A stretch of 64,000 bases of DNA from Neobacillus sp. Marseille-Q6967. Its GTDB lineage: Bacteria > Bacillota > Bacilli > Bacillales > Cytobacillaceae. The DNA lies in NCBI RefSeq assembly GCF_946151075.1, contig NZ_OX267715.1:2767881-2831880 (forward strand), read 5' to 3'. The notes beneath the pieces were generated by a model that was not told where the DNA came from, made no database searches, and saw only the letters and a list, made by a program, of their open reading frames with translations. Shown here one piece after another: positions 50,720 to 59,732 of this stretch; position 1 is the first letter of the stretch; each line of letters starts with the position of its first letter. The position numbers and the translations under genes are program-made.

Positions 50720-51817
50720 TTTTTCCTTTATTAACCGTTGATGATTGTATGGCAGTGTGATGTGAAATATTGCTCCTTTGCCTTCTTCACTTTCAATTTG
50801 AATTCTGCCATGGTGCTCCTCAATAATACGGTAACTAACCATGAGACCTAATCCCGTTCCACGCTCTTTTGTCGTATAAAAGGGTTCTCCAAGCTTGTTT
50901 ATCGTATCCTTGGGTATTCCCTTTCCTTGGTCTTTTATAGAAATTTGAACATGATATTCGTCGGACCTTTTTATTTCAATAAAAAGATTGCCTCCATCCG
51001 GCATGACTTCGAATGCATTTTTTATAATATTTATAAGAACTTTTTTTAGTTGATTTGGTTCACAAAAAACATCCGGCAGGTTTTCTTCAAACTGGGTATG
51101 GACGACAACATTGAATAATACCGCTTGGGCACTCAACAAATCTACTGTTTCCTTCATAATTTTGCGGACATCCATCATCAGGAACTGAATTTCCTTTGGC
51201 TTTGCTAAAATTAAAAATTCATTAATGATGGAATCGATTCTTGCTAACTCAGAACTTATTACATCATAATACATACTGTGTTTTTCTTTAATGCACGGTT
51301 CAAGTAATTGAATGAAACCTTTTAGAGCTGTCATAGGATTTCTTATTTCATGGGCAATCCCTGCTGCCAGTTCCCCAACAATGTTTAGTCTGTCAGATTT
51401 GCGCAGCTGGTCCTGCATTTCTACTTTTTCCGTAACATCGATGATGACTGTTTGGTTTAGCCCATCCGTTATACCAAGCTTTGTTGAATAGTCAAAATGT
51501 TTTATTTTTCCGTTATCCAATTGGAGTGCCAGTGAAGAACAATGCTTCCCTTTTTGTTTAAGCAGTTGAATATGGTTCATGATTTCCTGCTTCTTACCTT
51601 CTTTAAATAGATCAAATAGTAAGCAGCCAATCAACCGTTCTCGGGAGCAGCCGAAAATTTTTAAAGCGGAACTATTGATATCGACAATTCGATACTGGTT
51701 ATCCCATAAAATCAGGCCATCCATAGAATCTTCAAAGACTCTTCTGTATATATCTAACCCATTGGTGTCCATTTGTGATTTTAGTAAAGCATTATATTGA
51801 TTCAACTGCTTCTTCAC
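50717..51817 (-). CDS. PAS sensor histidine kinase, sporulation-kinase type
   Basis: A soluble protein of about 366 residues: one PAS domain (about 25-135), HisKA with ELAAGIAHEIRNPMTALKGF (phospho-His), and HATPase with NIIKNAFEAM-type NAFEVMPDGG, DQGKGIP and TGLGLMVSYRI. This type feeds the Spo0 phosphorelay. It has no membrane helix in the chosen frame. The place next to mtn genes is that of B. subtilis kinE, but it is half as long. The start (GTG 51817 after GGGGTGG) is uncertain; TTG 51805 is an alternative. Confidence 0.85.
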   Translation of the reverse strand: MKKQLNQYNALLKSQMDTNGLDIYRRVFEDSMDGLILWDNQYRIVDINSSALKIFGCSRERLIGCLLFDLFKEGKKQEIMNHIQLLKQKGKHCSSLALQLDNGKIKHFDYSTKLGITDGLNQTVIIDVTEKVEMQDQLRKSDRLNIVGELAAGIAHEIRNPMTALKGFIQLLEPCIKEKHSMYYDVISSELARIDSIINEFLILAKPKEIQFLMMDVRKIMKETVDLLSAQAVLFNVVVHTQFEENLPDVFCEPNQLKKVLINIIKNAFEVMPDGGNLFIEIKRSDEYHVQISIKDQGKGIPKDTINKLGEPFYTTKERGTGLGLMVSYRIIEEHHGRIQIESEEGKGAIFHITLPYNHQRLIKEK

Positions 51818-51949
51818 TCCTCGCCACCCCACAAATCCCAAAATAATACAATTCATCTTCCTATATTCTACATTATATTGTAAAATCCTTTTAACATGAC
51901 AAATAAATAAGAAATTTGTCGAGATTCTAGTTGGGAAAATAAAAAAGTG

Positions 51950-51980
51950 AAAGAGCAAGGCGTAATCCGCTTTGCTCTTT
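51950..51980 (-). terminator. Terminator after the oxoacid oxidoreductase genes
   Basis: AAAGAGCAA/TTGCTCTTT stem with a 13-base loop and U-rich tail on the minus strand. Confidence 0.8.
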
Positions 51981-51985
51981 ATTTT

Positions 51986-54280
51986 TTACAACATTGGATT
52001 TTCATGCTTTGCTTTAAGACGCTGCCATCTTTTTTCAACCTCTGCTTCTAATTCCTCCAGCATTGGTTTATTTTCTTCTTTTAATAGATGTTTTGTCTTC
52101 CCCATATATTTTAACCAGTCAGTAAGAGGAATCCGCTTGTTCTTTGCTTCTGGGTCATATGTGATGGTCGTAATACCTTGTTCTACCTCATAAAGCGGAA
52201 AGAAGCATGAATTTACAGCTGCATCTAATATCGTGGCTCCATACCGGTCTTCTGATTTCCAGTTTAACGGACACGTAATTAAGATTTTCCCGTAAACAGT
52301 ACCAACTTTTTGTGCATACCATTGAGCTTTTGCACCCTTTTTAATTAAATCCTGCGGAAATGCCTCAGCCCCAGTAAAAACATATGGAATATTGGTTGCA
52401 GCCATAATTTGAGCTGTATCTTTATGATGGAACCTTTTTCCCTTTTGGGTTTTGCCAACCCCTGAAGTGCTGGTCATATGTCCTAATGGGGTTGAATAGG
52501 ACATTTGAGAGCCTGTATTCATATACCCTTCATTATCATATTCAAGCATGATCAGTTTATGTCCACGAAGGGCTGTACCAATAGCAGAGCCCATTCCTAT
52601 ATCCATGCCGCCATCACCGGTAACCATTACAAATGTTGCATCATCAGAGACTTCAATTTCTCCGCGCCGTTTTAACTCTAAAAAGGCTTCTAGTGTTCCT
52701 GATAAAGTAGCCGCACCATTTTGGAACAAATTATGGATCATGGTTTGCTTATGGGAACTATGGGGATAAGATGTCGTTGTTACATAAGCACAGCCAGTTT
52801 GGAACAAGGTTACAATATCTCCTTCGATTCCCTTGAAGAAAAGTTCTAGTCCAGCAAAAATTCCACAGCCCGGGCAGGCACCATGTCCGGAGGCAATTCT
52901 CTTCGGCTTTGTGGTCAGTGCTCGAAGCGGAGGGATCTTCACCTTTAACCTATTCGTTTCTTCATCCATTTTCACATCAATCAGACCGGATTTGTATACA
53001 TCCCCATGCTGTGGTGAGATAACAGACTTAAGCACTTTTTCTGAATTTCCTGGTACATGACCATAATAATCAAACGGCACTTCTGCATATCCTTTTTCCA
53101 TTGCATCCAACGCCATATTAAAGAAGTTTTCCGCGTCACTTGCATAAAAATCCTTTCCACCTAGACCAAAAACACGGCTTAAGACAATGGTTTGGTTTAA
53201 GCGATCATCTTGCAGGGCAGATTTTACCTCGTGGGTTAAATTAGGTCCATTCGCTCCGTATGAATCTGCACGTTCACCTACTAATAATGCCTTTACATTT
53301 CGAAGCGCTTCACGGATTTCTTTTGCCGGGAATGGCCTGATAATATTCGGACTAATAACACCTGCCTTGATTCCTTTAACTCTAAGTTGATCCACTACAT
53401 CCTTTGCAGATTCAGCTGCAGAGTTTAGCAGGAATAGAGCCACTTCTGCATCTTCCATTTTATATAAATCTAGTACAGGATACTCACGTCCAGATATTTT
53501 TGCATATTCAGCTGCTGCCTCTTTAAAAACCTCGCCTGCCGCATAAATGGCTTCTGACTGTTGGTAATGATTATTAATAAGGTCATCCCCATTCATATGA
53601 GCACCAATTGTAACTGGCTTTTTAGGGTCTCTAATAAAATGGTAATCAGTTGGACACTCACCGACAAATTGTTGGACATCACGGCGATTTTTAAAATACT
53701 CCACTCTTCTCTTTTGGTGTGAAGTAAAGAAACCGTCATAGGCGATCATAACAGGAATACGGACCCTGGAATGTTCGGCAATTTTTAATGCCATGATATT
53801 CATATCGTATACCGCTTGAGGTGTTCTTGCCGTTAAAATTACCCAGCCAGTATTTAAAGCATAATATAGATCGGAATGATCTCCTCTAATATCAAGCGGT
53901 CCGCTTACAGCACGAGTTACAAGGTTCATAACCATTGGAAAACGTGTTCCTGCTTGTACCGGCAATTGCTCAATCATATATAATAATCCGTTCGCACTTG
54001 TAGCATTAAATACCCGTGCACCCGTTGCTGCTGCACCATAACAAATACCAGCAGAGCCGTGTTCACCGTCAGCTGGAATCAGCTTAATATCATGCTCCCC
54101 GCGTGCTTTCATCTGATCTAAAAATTGGGCAACTTCAGTGGATGGGGTTATCGGAAAATAGCCCATGATATGATAATTGATTTGAGCAGCTGCCATTGCA
54201 GCCATTTCATTACCAGATTCAAAAGTGGAAAGCTGTTCAGCAATCCCTATTGAGTTTAATTTATCTTCTAATATAGCCAT
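51986..54280 (-). CDS. 2-oxoacid:ferredoxin oxidoreductase, fused alpha-beta
   Basis: A 764-residue protein. The N-terminal two thirds match the alpha subunit (GYFPITPSTEVAQF, GEHGSAGICYGAAATGARV and the C-terminal transketolase-like domain near 290-390). Residues about 465-764 match the TPP-binding beta subunit: CPGCGIFAGLE, VTGDGGMDIGMGS and the downstream Asn (YDNEGYMNTGSQ). With the gene that follows it forms a CoA-dependent oxidative decarboxylase of a 2-oxoacid that reduces ferredoxin. The substrate (pyruvate, 2-oxoisovalerate or other) cannot be told. It is coupled to the gamma-delta gene by one-base overlap. Confidence 0.9.
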   Translation of the reverse strand: MAILEDKLNSIGIAEQLSTFESGNEMAAMAAAQINYHIMGYFPITPSTEVAQFLDQMKARGEHDIKLIPADGEHGSAGICYGAAATGARVFNATSANGLLYMIEQLPVQAGTRFPMVMNLVTRAVSGPLDIRGDHSDLYYALNTGWVILTARTPQAVYDMNIMALKIAEHSRVRIPVMIAYDGFFTSHQKRRVEYFKNRRDVQQFVGECPTDYHFIRDPKKPVTIGAHMNGDDLINNHYQQSEAIYAAGEVFKEAAAEYAKISGREYPVLDLYKMEDAEVALFLLNSAAESAKDVVDQLRVKGIKAGVISPNIIRPFPAKEIREALRNVKALLVGERADSYGANGPNLTHEVKSALQDDRLNQTIVLSRVFGLGGKDFYASDAENFFNMALDAMEKGYAEVPFDYYGHVPGNSEKVLKSVISPQHGDVYKSGLIDVKMDEETNRLKVKIPPLRALTTKPKRIASGHGACPGCGIFAGLELFFKGIEGDIVTLFQTGCAYVTTTSYPHSSHKQTMIHNLFQNGAATLSGTLEAFLELKRRGEIEVSDDATFVMVTGDGGMDIGMGSAIGTALRGHKLIMLEYDNEGYMNTGSQMSYSTPLGHMTSTSGVGKTQKGKRFHHKDTAQIMAATNIPYVFTGAEAFPQDLIKKGAKAQWYAQKVGTVYGKILITCPLNWKSEDRYGATILDAAVNSCFFPLYEVEQGITTITYDPEAKNKRIPLTDWLKYMGKTKHLLKEENKPMLEELEAEVEKRWQRLKAKHENPML

Positions 54281-55293
54281 TATGCCATCCTCCCAGCAAC
54301 ATAAGGAAAGTTCTGCTTAACTCGGTTCGTTTCTGCATAACCAATCATTTCACGAAGATCGCCTAATGCATCGGTCGGACATGCTTCTACACATTTTAGA
54401 CAACCCTTGCAATATTGATAATCAATTCCTTGAAGGATTACCTGTTTTCTGCCGCGCTTATCTTGTCCCTCTTCCCACACAAAACAATTATCGGGGCAGA
54501 CATTATCACAAGCCGCACAGTGGATACATTTTACCATATTAAACTGCGGCAGAAATCCCTGCCTGGAACCGCTTAAATCTTTCAAAATACTATTTGCCTG
54601 TGTCGTGATGACGCCGCCAATTTCTTGAGTCAAATAACCTAATTGTGGAAGCGGGCGGGAAAAGCCTTTGTCTTCTGCCGTCACAGGTATTTCATACGTT
54701 TTAAATTCCACCTCAGTATAACCACGGTCAAACGTACAAATATTAGGTTCAACCAGGTGTGGATATTTCTTTTCGAACGTCTTTCGAATAACGTTTCGCA
54801 TCGATTCAGGATCCAGGAAATCACAAATACGATAAAGTGCGCCGAGCATTGCTGTATTGACCTTTGTGTTTTCCTCAACAGCAATGGTTAACGCATCAAC
54901 GATTGCAAGCGTCCCATATTCAAGCTGCAGATCTTTTTTTACCTCATCAAAATCTCTAGTGGTATTGACTAAGACAATCCCATCAGCTTTTAATCCGCTG
55001 ACAACATTGACGGTTTTATATAGGGCTTCGTGAAAAACTCCAATTACATGAGGCTGTTCAATTGGGCTGTGATCCCTAATTTCAACCTCTGTATCACAAA
55101 AACGGATAAAACTTTTAACTGGAGATCCCTTCTTTTCGGAACCGTAAGAAGAAAAGTTAGAGCCATTTAATCCAAGCCCCAATACTCCCGCCTCAGCAAG
55201 CATTTTTCCTGCAAGATTGGCGCCGAGACCGCCAATAGATTCTAATCGTATTTCAAAAAATCCAAGTTCATTTTTCTTCGGTAAAACAAACAT
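54280..55293 (-). CDS. 2-oxoacid:ferredoxin oxidoreductase, fused gamma-delta
   Basis: A 337-residue protein. Residues 10-200 match the gamma subunit (LESIGGLGANLAGKMLAEAG and SSYGSEKKGSPVKSFIR). The C-terminal part (about 250-320) is a delta-type 2x[4Fe-4S] ferredoxin: CIHCAACDNVCPDNC and CKGCLKCVEACP. So the gene supplies the ferredoxin module of the complex. CCCCCC-rich TCCCCCC upstream on the plus strand gives a GGGGGGAG ribosome site. First gene of the pair. Confidence 0.9.
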   Translation of the reverse strand: MFVLPKKNELGFFEIRLESIGGLGANLAGKMLAEAGVLGLGLNGSNFSSYGSEKKGSPVKSFIRFCDTEVEIRDHSPIEQPHVIGVFHEALYKTVNVVSGLKADGIVLVNTTRDFDEVKKDLQLEYGTLAIVDALTIAVEENTKVNTAMLGALYRICDFLDPESMRNVIRKTFEKKYPHLVEPNICTFDRGYTEVEFKTYEIPVTAEDKGFSRPLPQLGYLTQEIGGVITTQANSILKDLSGSRQGFLPQFNMVKCIHCAACDNVCPDNCFVWEEGQDKRGRKQVILQGIDYQYCKGCLKCVEACPTDALGDLREMIGYAETNRVKQNFPYVAGRMA

Positions 55294-55586
55294 AATCTCC
55301 CCCCTGGTTCTTACTCAAAATATTCTAGATATTTCTTTCACAGGGTTATTGTAGAGTAATTTTTAAAATAAAGATGTGACAAAAATCAAACATCACAAAA
55401 AATTTTCTAGTACACATTTTTTAATCAATAAAAAAGTGTTTATTTTTGCACTTTTCATCGTTACCACAGATGTATAACAGCTTATCTATCTGTAATATAA
55501 CAATAAGTCACAAACCCTTCTATTATGTCTATCTTCTATCGTTTTTGTCGAAAATAAGATATAATAAAATATTGTTTTTATATGAA

Positions 55587-55772
55587 TGGCTTTGTTAAAG
55601 TACATGGTTTATTTTGCCGCTAAGTTGATTGGAGCGGAAGGCACGAGACTCCTGCGGGAGTACGGGGCAGGGGAGACCCCGCAGGCGCTTCAGCGCCGAG
55701 GAGGCTCCCCGGAACGCCCGCGGAAAGCGAAGTGACTGGAGCGGAAATCAACGGGCAAGTTTAACATAGCCA
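55587..55772 (+). repeat. Full copy of a GC-rich intergenic repeat
   Basis: Inverted outer arms TGGCTTTGTTAAA (55587-55599) and TTTAACATAGCCA (55760-55772). Inside, TTGATTGGAGCGGAA and GGAGCGGAAATCAAC border a GC-rich centre, and the 9-mer GGAGCGGAA occurs at 55631 and at 55738 as a direct repeat. The centre is rich in stems (e.g. GGCGCTTCAGCGCC). The 290 bases before it are AT-rich control region of the gamma-delta gene with no gene seen. Confidence 0.85.
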
Positions 55773-55793
55773 TATAAATAAAGGAGTTTTAAT

Positions 55794-57536
55794 ATGAATG
55801 TCATTTGTTCGACCTTAAATGCGAAGTATATCCATACAAACTTGGCTATTCGTTATTTAAAAGCATATGCAGCTCCAGATTTCAACATCCAGCTCAAAGA
55901 ATATACGATAAAGGATCCAGTGATGAACATTGTATCCGACCTTTATTTACAAAAACCGGATGTTATTGGATTTAGCTGTTATATTTGGAATATAGAAGAA
56001 ACCATAAAAGTCATAGACATGCTTAAAAAAGTTGATCCCTCTATTTACATCATCTTAGGCGGTCCTGAAGTTAGTTATGATACAAATGAGTGGATGGAAA
56101 AACTGCAAAACATTGATTGTATTGTCCTAGGTGAAGGAGAACAAACGTTTAAACAATTATTGACTGAATTGGCATCCGAGCGCGATTTAAAAAAGGTTCC
56201 GGGAATTGCCTATAGACAAGAAGGAAAAATACTCTTTAATCCGCAAATGAATAAGCTTGATTTAAAAGAACTCCCCTCTCCTTACCGCTTTCCTGAAGAT
56301 ATACCACATTTAGCTAAGCGAGTAACCTATATTGAAACCAGCCGGGGATGTCCATTTAATTGCCAATTTTGTCTTTCTTCGATAGAAGTGGGAGTCCGGT
56401 ACTTTGACAGGGAGAAAATAAAAGACGATATCCGGTATTTAATGATGAATGGGGCAAAAACGATTAAATTTGTTGACAGGACCTTTAATATCAGCAGAAG
56501 TTATGCCATGGAAATGTTTCGCTTTTTAATTGATGAACATCTTCCTGGAACAGTTTTTCAATTTGAAATTACAGCCGATATTATGAGGCCGGAAGTGATT
56601 GAGTTTCTAAACCAGGAGGCACCAAAGGGACTATTCCGTTTTGAAATCGGGGTACAATCAACAAATGATTATACAAACGAATTAGTCAAGCGTAAGCAGA
56701 ATTTTTCAAAATTAACGAGAACGGTCACCATGGTAAAAGACGGCGGCAAAATTGATCAGCATCTTGATTTAATTGCAGGTTTACCCGAGGAGGACTATTC
56801 ATCTTTCCGCAAAACATTTAATGATGTTTTTGAATTGCGACCGGAAGAACTTCAACTTGGTTTTCTGAAAATGTTGCGAGGGACAGGTTTACGACTGCGT
56901 GCGAAAGAACATGATTATGTATTTATGGACCATTCACCTTACGAAATTCTTGGGAATAATATTCTTTCTTTCGATGACATAGTCAAAATTAAACAAGTAG
57001 AAGACGTATTGGAAAAATATTGGAATGACCACCGGATGGATCATACAGTTGAATATTTAGTCTCAAACGTTTTTCCTTCACCCTTTGACTTCTTTCAGGA
57101 ATTTGGCTCATACTGGGATGAGCAAGGATGGTCCAGAATCGGACACCAGTTGGAAGACTTATATCGGAGACTGTACTCCTTCCTTGAGAAAAAGAATATT
57201 GACGAATTCGATACCATTGTCGGACTAATGAAATATGACTATTTAAAGAGTCATAAATATAAACCGCGGAAGCCATGGTGGAGTATTGGGATTGACAAAA
57301 CAAAACGTACATCAGGCTACCAAAAAATAATCGAAAATCCATTAGAATTAGGCAATGAATTTGTGGCTTTAGGGCTGGATGAAAAGAACTTATATAAACA
57401 TACCATGCTCGAGGAAGTATCCTTTGATCTTACCTTATATCTGCGGGAAGGGATCATCAAGAAAAAGCCTGCTTATCTGCTGGCTTATTTCGACCCTGCT
57501 CATAATCAATCACATATTTTTACACTAAGTCAGTAA
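55794..57536 (+). CDS. B12-binding radical SAM protein
   Basis: A 580-residue protein. Residues 1-140 form a cobalamin-binding-like Rossmann domain, then the radical SAM core with the cluster motif RGCPFNCQFC (Cys in CxxxCxxC), followed by a C-terminal DUF4080 domain. The usual DxHxxG of B12 binding is not clear, as in many members of this class. The reaction is unknown. AAGGAG precedes the ATG. Single gene between the repeat and a terminator. Confidence 0.88.
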   Translation: MNVICSTLNAKYIHTNLAIRYLKAYAAPDFNIQLKEYTIKDPVMNIVSDLYLQKPDVIGFSCYIWNIEETIKVIDMLKKVDPSIYIILGGPEVSYDTNEWMEKLQNIDCIVLGEGEQTFKQLLTELASERDLKKVPGIAYRQEGKILFNPQMNKLDLKELPSPYRFPEDIPHLAKRVTYIETSRGCPFNCQFCLSSIEVGVRYFDREKIKDDIRYLMMNGAKTIKFVDRTFNISRSYAMEMFRFLIDEHLPGTVFQFEITADIMRPEVIEFLNQEAPKGLFRFEIGVQSTNDYTNELVKRKQNFSKLTRTVTMVKDGGKIDQHLDLIAGLPEEDYSSFRKTFNDVFELRPEELQLGFLKMLRGTGLRLRAKEHDYVFMDHSPYEILGNNILSFDDIVKIKQVEDVLEKYWNDHRMDHTVEYLVSNVFPSPFDFFQEFGSYWDEQGWSRIGHQLEDLYRRLYSFLEKKNIDEFDTIVGLMKYDYLKSHKYKPRKPWWSIGIDKTKRTSGYQKIIENPLELGNEFVALGLDEKNLYKHTMLEEVSFDLTLYLREGIIKKKPAYLLAYFDPAHNQSHIFTLSQ

Positions 57537-57540
57537 TAAA

Positions 57541-57568
57541 AGCCGGCATATTGCCGGCTTATTTTTCT
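57541..57568. terminator. Terminator after the radical SAM gene
   Basis: AAGCCGGCA/TGCCGGCTT, 9-bp stem, 3-base loop, T run; it overlaps the end of the small gene on the other strand. Confidence 0.85.
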
Positions 57569-57693
57569 TTTTTCAAGGATTTTTGATTATTCGGTTTTGT
57601 TTGAAGGACTTCATATAGCTTAGATCCGTTTATATCCCCAAACTCTATGCTGAATTCCTCACGCGGAATATCCACATCTTTTTTCTTTTTCAT
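57559..57693 (-). CDS. 44-residue small spore-type protein
   Basis: A short frame starting MKKKKDVDIPREEFSIEFGD. The ATG at 57693 directly follows the TAA of the next gene upstream, with GGAAG 7 bases before it, so the two are translationally coupled. The motif EEFSIEFGD is of the same EFxxEF type as in the small proteins at 20466 and 57694. A role in the spore is inferred only. Confidence 0.7.
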   Translation of the reverse strand: MKKKKDVDIPREEFSIEFGDINGSKLYEVLQTKPNNQKSLKKEK

Positions 57694-57855
57694 TTAGCTT
57701 CTTCCTTTTTTCCCTAGCTTTGAATTGCGGTTCGCAAATTTCATTTCATTTTCATCATTTGCAAACTCTGCCGTAAATTCGGTATCTTGAACATTTTTAT
57801 GAGGTGTTTTAGAGTATTTTTCAACTGCATTATATTCTGCTTTACGCTTTGCCAT
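57694..57855 (-). CDS. 53-residue small spore-type protein
   Basis: A hydrophilic protein starting MAKRKAEYNAVEKYSKTPHK. The start is the ATG at 57855, six bases after GGAGGA; the frame opens 26 codons earlier. It carries DTEFTAEFANDE, which resembles the TEFASE cleavage region of gamma-type SASP. Its stop abuts the start of the 44-residue gene (TAAATG), so the pair is one unit next to sspD. Confidence 0.78.
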   Translation of the reverse strand: MAKRKAEYNAVEKYSKTPHKNVQDTEFTAEFANDENEMKFANRNSKLGKKGRS

Positions 57856-57985
57856 TTTTATTCCTCCATTCGTAGAAGTTACATTCATAGTCTTTATCAA
57901 AATAGGCATTTCAATCACTTCCTTATTTTTCATACCATAAATTTTTTATTCGAGAAGAAAATAAGAAAAAACAGGAGTGAGTGAT

Positions 57986-58333
57986 ATGGTAAAAAATAAA
58001 AAAAATCCTAAAAAGTTAAGTATAGATGAAACAATGCCGCACCAAATTAATGCTCCAAGCTTCGAAGGAACTGGTATTCAAATGAAACCTCCATTTGTGA
58101 ATGAACACGGGGTTGTCATAGGGGACAGCCAATATTCCTCTCCTAATTCTCCACACGAGAATTGGTCCGATGAAACCGACCCCGCTATTATGTCTGGAGA
58201 TGAATGGGTTCATCCTACAAATGATATTGGCTGGAATACGGCTGAAAATCGAGAGCTGCTCGAAAGCAAGCGAAGACCAAAAGCTTACCCATTCATGCAT
58301 CCAACAATCGACGTAAGTAAAGGTACAGATTAA
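57986..58333 (+). CDS. DUF3905-like protein
   Basis: A 115-residue acidic soluble protein starting MVKNKKNPKKLSIDETMPHQ. The stretches INAPSFEGTGIQMKPPFVNEHG and ETDPAIMSGDEWVHPTNDIGW recall DUF3905 of Bacillus, from memory. The function is unknown; the neighbours sspD and the small spore-type genes suggest a sporulation-stage product. I chose the ATG at 57986, 8 bases after AGGAG. Confidence 0.78.
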   Translation: MVKNKKNPKKLSIDETMPHQINAPSFEGTGIQMKPPFVNEHGVVIGDSQYSSPNSPHENWSDETDPAIMSGDEWVHPTNDIGWNTAENRELLESKRRPKAYPFMHPTIDVSKGTD

Positions 58334-58340
58334 TAAAGAA

Positions 58341-58370
58341 AAACTCCGGAAAAAACCGGAGTTTTTCATC
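58341..58370 (+). terminator. Terminator after the DUF3905-like gene
   Basis: AAACTCCGG/CCGGAGTTT stem with a T run. Confidence 0.85.
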
Positions 58371-58490
58371 TTTATAAGAAGTATCCAAAACCGATAAACA
58401 TTACCACTAATAAAATCCTTTTAAAAAATGAACAATACAACTACAGAGATTTAAGATTCCTCTCTGTATCGATTTTAAGGAGTGAATAAG

Positions 58491-58685
58491 ATGGCAAACA
58501 GAAATAAATTATTAGTACCAGGTATTGAACAATATTTGGACCAAGTTAAATACGAAATCGCACAAGAATTTGGCGTAAATTTAGGTTCTGACACTGTTTC
58601 ACGAGCAAATGGCTCCGTAGGTGGAGAAATTACGAAAAGACTTGTAAAACAAGCTCAAGCTCAAATGTCTGGTCAACAACAATAA
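58491..58685 (+). CDS. sspD: Alpha/beta-type small acid-soluble spore protein
   Basis: A 64-residue DNA-coating protein of the forespore that protects DNA and is degraded by GPR on germination. The GPR site EIAQEFG and the conserved GSDTVSRANGSVGGEITKRLV are present. The match to B. subtilis SspD, together with the place next to rsgI, supports the name. AAGGAG lies 8 bases ahead of the ATG at 58491. Confidence 0.95.
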   Translation: MANRNKLLVPGIEQYLDQVKYEIAQEFGVNLGSDTVSRANGSVGGEITKRLVKQAQAQMSGQQQ

Positions 58686-58705
58686 TTAAATACTTATGGA
58701 TTGAA

Positions 58706-58735
58706 AAAGTCCGGCACTTTGCCGGACTTATTTAT
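58706..58735. terminator. Bidirectional terminator between sspD and rsgI
   Basis: AAGTCCGGCA/TGCCGGACTT 10-bp stem with a 3-base loop, T run on both strands. Confidence 0.85.
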
Positions 58736-59732
58736 TTTGATGTTTATTTAGCTTGTTATTTTTATTTTCATTTGTCTGCTTAGGTTGTTGGACAGTGCTT
58801 TGTTTTACTTTTTCCAGAGCAGCTTTTCTTTGCTGTCCTGGATTAATTTCATTTTTAGGAGTATCTTTCTGACTGTTATTATTTACATTTCCAACCGGTT
58901 TTTCTGATGGAACATTGTTCACTTCCGGTTGCTTCTTTAATTGCCCAGGATTCAATTCTGACGTTGGTGCTGGAGAGGAAATAACCGGTTTCTCTGTCTC
59001 ATTTATGATAGATTGAGCTTTATTCGAGTTCTCCTTATGTTTTTTATCTTTCTTATCGGCAGAATTGTTTAGTTCCTCATAATATTTCCCAACCGAAACA
59101 CCGGAGTCATGCGCTTTCATTATTTCCTCTTTTGTTGTTACATAAGTATTCACTTCTAACTTAGGGTGATCAACGGTTTGTTTTATTTCATTAATACTCT
59201 TCTCTAGTTTTGCCTTTGCAATATCATCAAGTTCTTTTGTTTTAACTGTTGATAAAATAACCAGTTCACTCTCATTAATTAATCCCTTATCTTTTAATTG
59301 TTCTAAAAGAACCGGGGCCAACTTAGTAACATCTTTCTTTTCCCAGTCATCCAGCTCTGAGATGACTTTTTCGGTTTGGTTATTAAAACCTGTCAGCTCC
59401 ACAACCTGCATCTGTTTATTTAAACCCAGTTCTATGCTGGTATCCGCATCAATCGACATATATGCATATGTTTTATGACTTTGATAAATAGGAATAAATG
59501 ATCCAAAACATAAAAGTAAGGACGCAATCGATAACCAAACCGTTTTTATGTTGAACATTTTTCTAAAATGGAATGACCGATTGCTGCTGTTATGGGCTGT
59601 CAGTGAAAAAAAATGTATTTCATCACCTACTGAATAAGGTATATCTTGTTTTTGTGCCTTTAAAAATTCACCGTCAGGGGTTAATAATGTCAGATAAGAA
59701 TCATTTACTTCCATTATAATTCCCTTTTTCAT
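58728..59732 (-). CDS. rsgI: Anti-sigma-I factor RsgI
   Basis: A 334-residue membrane protein that holds sigma-I in check. The N-terminal RsgI_N domain (MKKGIIMEVNDSYLTLLTPDGEF) binds SigI, one membrane helix lies near 62-82, and an extracytoplasmic domain (85-225) follows. Residues from about 228 are low-complexity, rich in Lys, Asn, Gln and Pro. No carbohydrate-binding module is seen. The ATG overlaps the sigI stop by four bases. Confidence 0.92.
   Translation of the reverse strand: MKKGIIMEVNDSYLTLLTPDGEFLKAQKQDIPYSVGDEIHFFSLTAHNSSNRSFHFRKMFNIKTVWLSIASLLLCFGSFIPIYQSHKTYAYMSIDADTSIELGLNKQMQVVELTGFNNQTEKVISELDDWEKKDVTKLAPVLLEQLKDKGLINESELVILSTVKTKELDDIAKAKLEKSINEIKQTVDHPKLEVNTYVTTKEEIMKAHDSGVSVGKYYEELNNSADKKDKKHKENSNKAQSIINETEKPVISSPAPTSELNPGQLKKQPEVNNVPSEKPVGNVNNNSQKDTPKNEINPGQQRKAALEKVKQSTVQQPKQTNENKNNKLNKHQNK

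Noticed and set aside
55375..55397. TGTGA and TCACA half sites before the gamma-delta gene
   Set aside because: The spacing is 13 bases, not 6, so it is not an Fnr/Crp site.
55620..55755. GC-rich repeat as a CRISPR or tRNA-like element
   Set aside because: There is only one direct pair of 9-mers with no regular spacers, no cas genes, and no cloverleaf fold; it fits an intergenic repeat family.
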